64,000 nt of DNA, from NCBI GenBank assembly GCA_030248195.1, contig JASAND010028620.1, positions 16,227 through 80,226 of the forward strand, in the 5' to 3' direction. The first letter of the stretch is position 1. Each line of letters begins with the position of its first letter. The DNA comes from Trissonchulus latispiculum (Eukaryota; Nematoda; Enoplea; Enoplida; Ironidae). A program made the translations under genes and the position numbers. Of this stretch, positions 53,960-64,000 are shown one piece after another. The notes under the pieces are model-generated. The model did not search any database. It worked only from the letters and a program-made list of their open reading frames with translations, and was not told where the DNA came from.

Positions 53960-54280
53960 GGTATTTATTTTCCACGCCCAAATTGCTATGATTTACCAGC
54001 TCTTCTACAAGTGGCTGAGACAAAATTGAAGCATGCTCTTAGCACAAGACGGGTTTGAGCACAAGCACAATATTTGGTTTTGGCTCACCTTTTGGATCTA
54101 GAAGATCTGAAGAAAAGGTGTTTCAATATGACTGTTGATTATTTGGATAGTTTGGAATCGCTACCGCTATTGTTGCTATCCATCCAGATCTTTTTTTCGA
54201 AAACAATCAGCTGCGAAGTGACCGCAGAAGTTTTCCTGATTAGAAGATTTCTAATCGGTTGCATATACATTGTTGTTTAG
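53960..54280 (+). pseudogene. decayed copy of the BTB gene's C-terminal part
   Basis: A frame reading YDLPALLQVAETKLKHAL parallels the intact gene's YGLPELLQISNLELKDAV, then hits TGA at about 54056 and continues LAHLLDLEDLKKRCFNM and DYLDSLESLP, parallel to MAHILELKELKEKCLNM and ENLDSLESVP. The BTB half is missing and the 3' end diverges. A degraded tandem duplicate 0.3 kb downstream of its parent. Confidence 0.7.
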
Positions 54281-54930
54281 TTCAAACGTTTACGGTGCAA
54301 ACTAAAGTAGGGTTTGAATTTACATTGCATAATGCTGCTCATATATAAACACGGGGTTTGATCTAATTGTGACGGAGTTTTCTAGAGGCCGGCATGGGCC
54401 GAATGCTCTCGTCAGTTTCGTCGGCCCAACCCAACCTGTGAAATTTTTTCGGACAGCCAGTCGCTTTAAACGTTCATGCGGTACAGCTAGGACCGCATTT
54501 TTTCAAAAATGCTAATATCAGCACATTTTTCATTTTTTATAAATGTAATTCACAGTTCACAAAATGGAGGCTAGGCTTTTGCTTTCCTCTCCATGTAACA
54601 TTTGCAAAAGTCTGATTTGGTTGAAAAATATCCAGTTTCGGTGTACTAGCTAAGCATGAACTAGAGGCCTGCACGGCCGAATTTTTGCGGCCCGGCCCGG
54701 ACCGGCCCGGCCCGTGAAAAATCTTTCTCGCCTCGCCCTGCTCGGTCCGTCGACTGCTTCGGCCCGGCCGTCAAAATTTTCGGCCTGTTCGGCCCGAAGA
54801 TTTTTTGTAAGCTTGGTGTTTTTCAAAACAAAGATCTCTGCTTTTCAGTGCTTTTATAGGAAAAGTTTGGATCACCTAAAAATTGATTTTTTGAGCTTTT
54901 AGTTGTTTTTAAACGCAGTTTTAAGGACAC
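54281..54930. other. no gene; GC-rich hAT-like end motifs
   Basis: AGAGGCCGGCATGGGCCGAA (54385) and AGAGGCCTGCACGGCCGAA (54664) are similar to each other and to hAT-type ends. GGCCCGGCCCGGACC clusters follow. A GC-rich block at 55665-55735 might be the other end. Confidence 0.35.
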
Positions 54931-54970
54931 AATAATGATAATAATAATAATAATAATAGTAATAATAATA

Positions 54971-55047
<77 letters not shown>
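54931..55047. repeat. (TAA)n microsatellite
   Basis: About 117 bases of TAA/ATA repeats with a few TAG interruptions. Confidence 0.9.
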
Positions 55048-55850
55048 TTTTGTCGTTCTACAGAATGAAAGCAAATCAGAAGAAAAACAAAAACCCTCAA
55101 AATTCCCTAAATATTGCACTTTTATTAAACCAGCTAAAATTGTGTAAGGTGCACATTTTTATGAGAATTATTACAGAACTAAACTAATTAGAATTAGCAG
55201 TAAACGACACTAGAACGATGCGACTGCGCGGAAGGAGCAAACCTTGTCCCACACAAAAGCATTTTTAAAGAAGTAGTAAATCTTTACTTCAGAAGCTCAA
55301 AACTTTGATTTTTTTAATCTGTGTATTTTACGAAAATGTATGGTTTTTAAAATCTTTTCTAAAGATTTCTAACACATTAAAACCAAATCAAAAATATTTA
55401 CAATGTTCCTATTCCGTTATATTACCCCAATTCAAAGTTTTATATTCTGATGTTGTAAATGCTAAACTGACGTAGACGTAGAGGACTTGACATGAATGAT
55501 GTAACGACAAATACATAGTATTCATGAATTAAAATGCTGAAGTTAACTGCGGAAAACTAGTGTTAGTGTGAACGAAACATATTTCGGAAACACAAAACCT
55601 TTTAAGCTAAACTGTTTCATTCAAGCAAACTAACTAACTAAGCTGACTGTTAATCATTCAAAACCGGATGGCGGGCCGGACTGTCGGCCCGCAGGCCGAT
55701 CCTGCGCACGGACCGGGCCGGGCGCGGGGCAACGTTTTCATGCGTACCGCATTAGCCTGTCAAAACCTAGCTAATAGTGTGTCAGGCTGTCGGCATCCTT
55801 TGAAGTCGGGGGTTGGGGGAATCGACAAGGCAGGCTAAGCGGGAAGGAGT
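55048..55850. other. no gene recognised
   Basis: AT-rich apart from the GC-rich patch at 55665-55735. Confidence 0.3.
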
Positions 55851-55856
55851 AGAACT

Positions 55857-58400
55857 AGAGAATGGTTAATTGCAACGAAGTGAAAACTTTTGGTAAAATT
55901 TGTTGGGGTGCTAACCTATCGTGGAAAATTGCTGAAATCTTCAAGAAAATTTTTATGGAAGTTTAAAAATTCAAAAACAACGTAAAAAGGGGCCTTAGTT
56001 CCCCCCATTGAGTATCTGAAAATTTGAATGCATTATTGGAATCTATGGACCAGCAAAACTGAAGAATGATATAGTGTAGTGTCCAAAAAAATTATATAGA
56101 ATGCTGAGAAAATATTGAGTGTGCAATACAGAAGGTTTTTATTATCCCTAAGAAATTTGAATTTGTAGAAATTTTTTTAGGGGGGGGGGAGGGGGTCGAG
56201 ACCTTTTGGGGGGGGGGGGAAAGTAGGTGTGGCTGAGTTGTTGGGGTGCAAAACTATTCATGAAAATTGTTGACATTGTCTAGAAAATTTTAATGGAATT
56301 ATAAAAATTCCCCCCAATGATTATCTGAAAATTAGAACGCATTTTTGGGATCTTTGTGACAGCTCAGAAATTTTCGAAAATTCTCTACCCAAAGTCTAAC
56401 CAATTTTTTCAGATAAAAATGGTATAGAGATTAATTAAAAGTGACAATTACCAATTTTTAGGGGAAGGGTGGGTGGGGGGGCGGAGCCCCCCCCCCTTTT
56501 TGGAAAAATTTGTTGGGATGCCAACCTATTCAGGAAAAATTGTTGACATCGTCAAGAAAATTTTTATGGAATTTTAAATAAAATCGGCATATATGTACCA
56601 CGTACTGTAGTTGGTGTGAGTAAATAGTTCTAATCTGGCTATGCTAAAAAATCGGAAATTTTTGAAATACGTATACCCAAACTGTATCCAATTTTTTTCA
56701 GACAAAAAATCTATTTGAGTTGGGGGGGAGGGGAAAGTAGGTGTGGCTGAGTTGTTGGGGTGCAAAACTATTCAGGAAAATTGTTGACATTCAGATAAAA
56801 ATGGTATAGAGATTAATTAAAATTGACAATTACCAATTTTTAGGGGAAGGGGGGGGGTTGGGGGGGCGGAGCCCCCCCCTTTGTTGGAAAAATTTGTTGG
56901 GATGCCAACCTATTCAGGAAAATTGTTGACATCGTCAAGAAAATTTTTATGGTATTTTAAATAAAATCGGCATATATGTACCACGTACTGTACTTGGTGT
57001 GAGTAAATATATAGTTCTAATCTGGCTATGCTAAAAAATCGGAAATTTTTGAAATACGTATACCCAAACTGTATCCAATTAATTTTTGAAATACGTATAC
57101 CCAAACTGTATCATCCAATTTTTTTCAGACAAAAAATCTATTTGAGTTGGGGAGGAGAAAATAGTCCTAATCTGGTTTTTAGGGGCTAGAGAATGGTTGT
57201 TTGCAACGAAGTGAAAATTTTTGGTAAAATTTGTTGGGGTGCTAACCCATAGATGTGTTAGGGGGGGGTGGGGGGGGCCCCCCCCCCACCAAAATGACAA
57301 ATTTTGGCGCCCCCCAGATTTGCAGATTGTTGGTACCCCCCCAGATTTTTGGCCAAAAAGTGGTCAAAAATGGCATAAAATCCCCACTCTCCGTCGAAAC
57401 CCCCCCCCAGATTGTTTGCCCAGCCACACCTATGTGCTAACCTATCGTGGAAAATTGCTGACATCGTCAAGAAAATTTTTATGGAAGTTTAAAAATTCAA
57501 AAACAACGTAAAAAGGGGCCTTAGTTCCCCCCATTGAGTATCTGAAAATTTGAATGCATTATTGGAATCTATGGACAAGCAAAACTGAAGAATGATATAG
57601 TGTAGTGTCCAAAAAAATTATATAGAATGCTGAGAAAATATTGACTGTGCAATACTGAAGGTTTTTATTATCCCTAAGAAATTTGAATTTGTGGAAATTT
57701 TTTAAGGGGGGGAGGGGGTCGAGACCTTTTTTTGGGGGGGGAAGTAGGTGTGGCTGAGTTGTAGGGGTGCAAAACTATTCAGGAAAATTGTTGACATTGT
57801 CTAGAAAATTTTAATGGAATTATAAAAATTCCCCCCAATGATTATCTGAAAATTATATAGAACGCATTTTTGGGATCTTTGTGACAGCTCAGAAATTTTC
57901 GAAAATTCTCTACCCAAAGTCTAACCAATTTTTTCAGATAAAAATGGTATAGAGATTAATTAAAAGTGACAATTACCAATTTTTAGGGGAAGGGGGGTGG
58001 GGAAAATACCCCTTTTTGGAAAAATTTGTTGGGATGCCAACCTATTCAGGAAAATTGTTGACATCGTCAAGAAAATTTTTATGGAATTTTAAATAAAATC
58101 GGCATATATATATGTACCACGTACTGTAGTTGGTGTGAGTAAATAGTTCTAATCTGGCTATGCTAAAAAATCGGAAATTTTTGAAATACGTATACCCAAA
58201 CTGTATCCAATTTTTTTCTGACAAAAAATCTATTTGAGTTGGGGATGAGAAAATAGTCCTAATCTGGTTTTTAGGGGAAGGTGGGGTGGGGGGCGGAGCC
58301 CCCCCCCTTTTTGGAAATATTTGTTGGGATGCTAACCTATTCAGGAAAATTGTTGATATCGTCAAGAAAATTTTTATGAAATTTTAAAAACGGAAATTTT
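55857..58400. repeat. tandem ~1.3-kb repeat, two copies plus fragments
   Basis: Blocks recur in order: GAATGGTT...GTTGGGGTGCTAACC at 55860 and 57190; TGAATGCATTATTGGAATCTATGG at about 56023 and 57550; AATTTTCGAAAATTCTCTACCC at about 56370 and 57896; GGGATGCCAACCTATTCAGG at 56514, 56898 and 58030; a fragment continues at 59519-59716. Poly-G/poly-C tracts (GGGGGGCGGAGCCCCCC) punctuate it. Non-coding. Confidence 0.85.
57248..57434. mobile_element. 187-bp MITE with perfect 8-bp duplication
   Basis: TGCTAACC at 57240-57247 recurs at 57435-57442. The ends are CATAGATGTG and (inverted) CATAGGTGTG. The tandem copy at 55908 gives the empty site, GTGCTAACCTATCG. Rich in C and G runs. hAT-like by duplication length. 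Confidence 0.88.
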
Positions 58401-58411
58401 TGAAATACGTA

Positions 58412-59512
58412 TAGTCAAGCGGGAAAAAAAACCACTTTTCAGATTTTTGGCCAGAACTTTTTAATGGTTTGACATATCGAAATGCTGATTATACAGGTAG
58501 CTAGGCCTAGTCGTAAGCTTTCTTATGAGCTATAGAACACCTCTGTAGGGTGTGCCGTTAGCGAGAAAAATTGTCCCAAACTGGCGGGAAAAAAACCCAA
58601 TGCGGGAAAAAACCCCATATGCGGGAAAAAACCCACCCCAAAAAATTTTTGGCAAGCTGCCAGGAGCATTTCTAACCATTCCAAATGAAAGAGCGGGTTG
58701 TTTTTAGTACAACTGCATCAAAATATATTAGTTTTTGTATTAAAATTGAGGTCATATGGTCATTTGAAAATGTTGTATCTTTAACACATAAACATAGGCA
58801 AATTTTGGAAATTTTTTAAAATTGTTTATTTTCGGCAGTTTAAGCATCCTATCGTGTAGAAAACGTGTTTTTCTTGTATTTAGAGCCAAACTAGACCCAT
58901 TTTAAGGCAAAAATAAGCATTTTTGGTCAAAATTGAAATTTTGGCTTGAAATGGCACCGTGTCCGATTTAGACCCCCTGGACCACCCATAACAGTGTCGA
59001 ACCCAGGTAAAACCTATACGAATTTAATCTATAGGCTCTATTAAACAAATGTATGTATTGGTTTGACCTTTCCGGTCAATGGTTAGAAAAAAAATTTAAT
59101 TTTGAAAAGTGGGTTTTTTTCCCGCCGTGGGTTTTTTTCCCGCCAACTCCAGGTCACCCACAGGTCGCACCGGAGGGGTCAGAGCAGTCTGACATATATC
59201 ATCATGAAGCGCAACAGATGCCCTACAGGTGCATATAATCCGCTTTGGTCTAAGTCTTTCCAGTAGTTCAGGGTGGCCCAGCAAAGTTTGCCAAATTTCG
59301 GCACTTGGTCGGACCAAAATTTCCAAAAATTTCAAAGTCCCAAAAAATTTGCAGGGAAGCAGTGGGAGCAACCATAATACACCCTCCAGGGTTATTTTGG
59401 ATGCTCTTCAAGATAGGCTATTAAAATCCTAGATAGCTCATACCAGTAAGCCCACACTGGGGGTGGGTTTTTCCCCGCATTGGCGAGTGGGTTTTTTTCC
59501 CGCTTGACTATA
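58412..59512. mobile_element. MITE with TAGTCAAGCGGGAAAAAA ends
   Basis: Left TAGTCAAGCGGGAAAAAAA, right (inverted) TAGTCAAGCGGGAAAAAAA. It splits a tandem-repeat copy whose empty site, GAAATACGTATACCC, is seen at 58180. The duplication is TA or TATA, ambiguous because the ends start with TA. GCGGGAAAAAA(A)CCCA units repeat near both ends. No transposase. Confidence 0.8.
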
Positions 59513-59719
59513 TACCCAAACTATTCCCCCCAATGATTATCTGAAAATTAGAATGCATTTTTTGGGATCTTTGGTATATATATACAGCTCGGAAATTTTC
59601 GAAAATTCTCTACCCAAAGTCTAACCAATTTTTTCAGGTAAAAATGATATATATAGAGATTAATTAAAATTGACAATTACCAATTTTTAGGGGAAGGGGG
59701 GGTGGGGCGCGGAGCCCCC

Positions 59720-60110
59720 CTCCCCAAAGATGAGTTGTACTTTTCCTTTTCATAACTGATAAACATTCTGTTGTTCTCTCCTTCTCAATTTTATGAAATT
59801 TTTAAAATATTTTGATTTTTTCGACACAGTAATATCGCCACTTTCGCTTAACAGTGAAAACCGGGGGGGGGGGGGTCGGCTTAAATGTACCTTCACACCT
59901 CTCCCCCAGCTGGTGCGAGACAGCCAATTTGGGAGGCACTGGTTTCCCTAGACAGCCAAAACAAAAATCACACATGAAGAGGATTAAAGCAAAGTTCCCC
60001 CTCCACAATGCATAATTAGTACATGTAACATATTAATTGACTATGCACGTGCTGGGGTTGCTAAATTGCTTTCTTAGATAGGCTGGCTTGAACTTGTTCT
60101 AATTGTAACC
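59720..60110. other. no gene recognised
   Basis: A G-run lies at about 59864-59874. Nothing else supported. Confidence 0.3.
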
Positions 60111-60112
60111 AG

Positions 60113-60184
60113 TACCAGCTCAATGGATGAGCTCTCGGACTACTAATCCAGAGAAACTCGAGTTCAAATCATCGTACGGGTAAC
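60113..60184 (+). other. degenerate tRNA-like sequence (SINE head or pseudo-tRNA)
   Basis: Acceptor arms CCAGTAC and GTACGGG pair with one mismatch, the D arm GCTC-AATGGAT-GAGC is perfect, the anticodon loop CTACTAA reads ACT, and box B is a weak GAGTTCAAATC with a poorly paired T stem. Probably SINE-derived rather than a working tRNA. Confidence 0.4.
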
Positions 60185-60789
60185 TTCTTTTCTTTTAGTT
60201 TGAGTCCGTCTTCTGGCCTCTGACACATGGGAAGTTGGATGATTGACGGTATCGATTCGTGAGCCCATGATAATTTTTAGGCCAAGAGCATTAATATCCC
60301 GATCCCAACTAGGCCTAACGGTTTCCCAATGGATTGGTAGCGTCAGATAATTAATACAACAAGACTGCAACTATTTCCTGACCCAGAACCGTAACTAAAC
60401 TACCGGTCAGCTAATCCGGACATTTGTTCGGAGATTTTTGACCATTGTGGCAGATTTCTACCTACTTCTATGTATTATTCTTCATTTCTAGCCCGGTTCA
60501 GCAGGATTTCATGGATCTGTGGCTCCATCTGTCCCCTAATCGCAGGGCGACCTACACTAGATGGACCGGAAATCCCGACAGATCTGCAGACCTAATAAGG
60601 GGTCCCCGTGACCCAGGCTGCAGCCAATCTGCCCAACCGTCAAACAGAACAATATTGAACCCGGGATTTCACATTGCAATCGCTCCGAAACTGATAATTT
60701 TACATTTTAGTCATGCGTCTAAGCTTTAGCTGAAATAGATCCCTGATGATGCAGGATTAAGGGCCAAATTTCTACTTAACTTGGTTCTT
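60185..60789. other. no gene recognised, possibly SINE or LINE tail
   Basis: Sequence after the tRNA-like head. The ORF at 60445-60729 has no recognisable motif. Confidence 0.3.
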
Positions 60790-61716
60790 CCAGTTCCCTA
60801 ATATCTGATCATTTACACATTCACTCTGGCATTTCCAAGACCCTTTATCAAACAAAGAAAGTTTACATGGTAAGCCTGGCAATCAACACTCACAGTCACA
60901 CAATTTTAATTCAGAATTTACACTTGAAAATTGGGCTAAACTTGGAACCTCATAACCCATAAGGTATTTATTTACCCAAGAAGCCAGTTACGTAAGAATT
61001 GGGGTTCACGTTACACAATAATGGTCACAATCACGCCAATAGCAACACAAACGACTACACATTATAATACAAATCCTAACATTTTCTTACCTAAATCTAC
61101 CTAAACCTACCTATTCTTTGTATGCACATTTTGTTTGTAGTTTTGGAAATTAACGGGTCTCCGTCTGGAGCCCAAATTTTGTGAGTTTGAACTTTTAACC
61201 GAGACTATGAACTTTGAAAGTTTGAGAATTTTGCTGGAAAGCTAAACGAGTAATAATTGCTCGGCAATTATTACTAAACAACACAATCAGTTCCGCTAAG
61301 GACAGCTTAGTTAAATTAACATAGGGGAAGCCGGCCATTCCCCTCGAAAAGGCTAAATAATTAGTAATTAAAACGGTTTCTGGGTTTTAATTCCTATTAA
61401 TTTTAGGTAGCCGACCTACACAAATGACATAACACAATTATAGACAATAGTTTTAACTTCCGTAGTGCCTAGCTGTACAAATATGGCCGGCAATTCCTAA
61501 TTGCCGGCTGTGGGGAGGATGATTCCCTAGACTTAACTCAATTCAGAACACGAGGTCGTAACCAAGGGACCTCCTATCTCAACTCAAGGGTGGGTCCCCA
61601 CTCAAAATCCCTTCATTACTAAGTAACCCCAAAAATGTGAAAAAAGAAAAGATGACTGGCCATCGCTGGTTAAAAATGTAGAACGGGCCTCGATTGATTA
61701 AAAAATAAAAATAACA

Positions 61717-61850
61717 TTACTGGCCAACGAGGGCTCGCTGATAAAAATGAAAGACTTGCCACGAGGGCTCGCTGATAAAAATATGTAAAAACTGGCCACG
61801 AGGGCTCGCTGAGCAGAAAGGTAAAAAAACTGGCCACGAGGGCTCGCTAA
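61717..61850 (-). repeat. four-unit ~36-bp minisatellite
   Basis: ACTGGCCACGAGGGCTCGCT followed by an A-rich spacer occurs four times. The matching part of the 39613 element (about 41660-41840) has looser GGCC/AAGGCC repeats. Confidence 0.8.
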
Positions 61851-62283
61851 TTTTAAATTAATAATGAGCCAAAAAAATGCTATATTTTGATTAAAAATTA
61901 AAGGCCCGAAGGCTGAAAACCCATAGTAAAAATAGGCCAAAAAGGGCCTTCTAAAACCTAGAAAAGGTGCGTTTTCTGTGCGTCTGGCCGAGCATAATAC
62001 GCTCATATGGCCCTATTTCGTGCGTGTCCTTGCTTCGTGTTGGCTCAATTCATCTCCTCTGACCTGTGTGGGCCAGAGGAGGTCCTAACTCGTGGTCCTA
62101 TGGGAGGGTAAAAGTGCGTGGGGGATTCTCCGACCAAAACGCTGGCACACCAGGAGACGCACTAGAGTAGGGGGGATACACGGCCGCTCTCGGCCGGAGC
62201 TGAAGCAAAGACTGACTGGAAATTTTGAATTTCCAGCCAGCCGACCTCACGCCTGTTGGCGGTCTCTTTGAGGCGAACGGGAT

Positions 62284-62301
62284 TTCCAGACTCTTCTGGA
62301 A
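62284..62301. promoter_or_regulatory. heat-shock-like element
   Basis: TTC-GAc-TTC-GAA at exact 5-base spacing, with one mismatched base. It sits about 1.55 kb from this copy's end, versus about 1.68 kb for the perfect element in the other copy. Confidence 0.45.
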
Positions 62302-64000
62302 ATCCCCTTTGTGGGTGCAGACCCGACGTGGGCTGTTTGCACGCCTGGCCCACCGGAATAGAGATTTATGGGGGTCTAGAATTATGACCCCTTTGTGTGA
62401 CAATTGGTCCAGAGCTGAATCTCCAGAAACTTTCCAGATTTTTGGTTAACACGTAAAGGTAACCAAAGGGAAAGTTTCTGATAAAAATATAAATTTTCTT
62501 GAAATGGAAAACGAGACAGTACGAAAAATTGGCCTCTCGGGCCCAATATGAAAAATTAAATATTAAGCTCTATTATTGCTGTAACCTTTAAAATTTTATG
62601 TTTTGTATTTTTAGGTGCCCCTTATTCACTGGCCCCTTTCTTCCTTTTAGTCATGATTTCTCGGCCAGGAACAAGGAAGCTGCCTTGTTGAACCCAGTGA
62701 CAATTGCTCTCCTCACTGGAGCTGGAAGTCCCTACCGTAAGGAACATTAGGCCAATTGTTGCGCAAAATAAGTGCATACACAGTGTTAACTTATTTTTTT
62801 AACTAATAAAAACTAAAGATGGATAATCCTCGTACGTAACTACCTAAGACAACTTATTTTCTTTTTATTCTAATAATTTGGGAGAGGGTTACGCCCCCTC
62901 CGAACCTATTGTCACCTATGAAGTACACACTAAGTCTTCCTCTGTGAGGCAAGCTTCGCCGGGAGAGGGCCAGCAGAAGCCCAAGAATGGATAGAGAGAG
63001 AATGAATGAAAGAACGAATGGGCGTAACAACAAGTGTTTGTTACGCCCACTTAAGGGAAGTTTACACGCAAGGTTAAAATTACCAGAATTAAATTTTAAA
63101 GTTACAAAACTATTTTAACCCATATTCTTTGGCAACATTGGGAGTTAAAAGACCGGGTTTGGATTTTTGGAACCAGGAAGAAATTGCCTTTCAGATAAAC
63201 CTAAGTTATATTTTCTCTTCAAAATCTCCAAGATTCATTGATTGTTACCTAATTACCGCTAATTAGGCCTAATCTAGCACATATTAGTGCTCCAAAACCC
63301 TATTTCATACACCTAGCTACGAATAATTAAGTTGGGCCGACCCATCTTCCAAACGTATAGCTGTATATGTCACGTTTAACCGCATTTTCTGTAATAATTC
63401 GCTACTTTTCGAGTGATACCTTTGATAAACTTTCCTTTTTGCTAGTACCAGCTTACTTTAAATGAAATTTTGAACTCGTTTTCAAGCAATAGGAGGCCTG
63501 TTAGGGCCTAGTAGAGAGTAAGTACTTTTCCGTTAGTTGACCTGAGGCTATAAAGTCGCAGCCTGCTACTGACCCTGGAGTGGTAACGACCTCTCCATTA
63601 ATTGTTAGCCCTGATCGATCCGTATTAGCTTTCATATTACGCTAGGGTTCTGTCCTATTCCTGGCACTACCTATGCAGATTGTAAAGCTATTCTTTAACC
63701 TTATTTCTTGCACCTAGATTCTACTGAGTTCCTATTCTCTTCTTGCGCTGTTCATTCGTGTTCTGACACTATTATAAACCTGGTTTCCTAACCACGCTAG
63801 AACCTATGTCCCGTTTAGTAAGTTTTTGAATGATTTGAACCGGCTGGCAACTCTGGTACTTTCAAGAACAAAAGATAATTGGCGGCGATTGTTTGGACGT
63901 TCACACACCGTATTCATGTCTTTGAATAACTGATTCCAAAAGCAACAAACAATAACAATTCCAATTCCGATCGCAGTCCACGGTTTTAGGAGTTTTCATA

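Larger units (their letters stand above)
60790..63855 (-). mobile_element. diverged inverted copy of the 39613 element
   Basis: The right end CTGGCAACTCTG (63844-63855) matches the 39613 end inverted. Shared blocks, inverted, include the GCCGGCAA...TTGCCGGC palindrome (42222 and 61490), ATTGCCGAGCAATTATTAC (42463 and 61255) and TTACGTAA...GAGGTTCC (42723 and 60950). Truncated at about 60790. Non-coding. Confidence 0.7.

Noticed and set aside
60113..60184. Functional tRNA-Ser
   Set aside because: T stem is poorly paired, the anticodon stem needs a bulge, and the ACT anticodon is unusual; more likely a SINE head.

Overview
This is AT-rich eukaryotic DNA from an invertebrate animal; I cannot place the phylum. 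The grounds are: an animal-type Ty3/gypsy-like retroelement with an envelope-like glycoprotein, spliced minus-strand exons that look like a DEG/ENaC channel and a cysteine-rich extracellular protein, a BTB/POZ gene, tRNA-derived SINE heads, and a high density of hAT-like MITEs and giant foldback repeats. No bacterial-style operon or phage feature is present.

Layout. (1) 1-14776: one LTR retroelement on the minus strand, its 3' LTR cut by the window start. Reading along the element: 5' LTR (about 13568-14776), leader, a 2079-codon ORF (12905-6666), an in-frame downstream OTU-protease ORF (6617-5721), two tandem related accessory ORFs (4567-3941 and 3752-2999, both damaged), a GAC/GCT-rich minisatellite with a tRNA-like remnant, and the 3' LTR. 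The ORF runs Gag, zinc knuckle, class-I-like fusion glycoprotein, two retropepsin-like domains, then directly the integrase C-terminal region. No reverse transcriptase, RNase H or integrase catalytic core is visible. The LTRs differ at about four positions in 687 by eye, so the insertion is young and was presumably mobilised in trans. (2) 14.8-24.9 kb: MITEs, a foldback and two probable DEG/ENaC exons. (3) 24.9-33.4 kb, minus strand: a Thr-rich linker exon and two Cys-rich exons, all phase 1-1 and with lengths divisible by three, interrupted by a SINE carrying a hAT MITE and by a 1.3-kb foldback. (4) 37-39 kb: tandem 0.9-kb duplication ending in C-rich repeats. (5) 39.6-47.0 kb: a 5.9-kb non-coding element with CAGGGTTGCCAA-type termini and a perfect six-unit heat-shock element, then a truncated gag related to that of the first element. 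(6) 47.7-52.5 kb: foldbacks and MITEs, including a 2.5-kb foldback. (7) 52.9-54.3 kb: an intact BTB gene and a decayed copy. (8) 54.3-60.2 kb: microsatellites, tandem 1.3-kb repeats and nested MITEs. (9) 60.8-63.9 kb: a diverged inverted copy of the 39.6-kb element that keeps a heat-shock-like element at the matching position.

The most unusual object is the first element: a recently inserted, apparently RT-less retroelement that keeps a long open frame joining capsid, fusion glycoprotein, two proteases and an integrase tail, followed in frame by an OTU protease. Second is the conserved heat-shock-like array in two diverged copies of a second repeat family.
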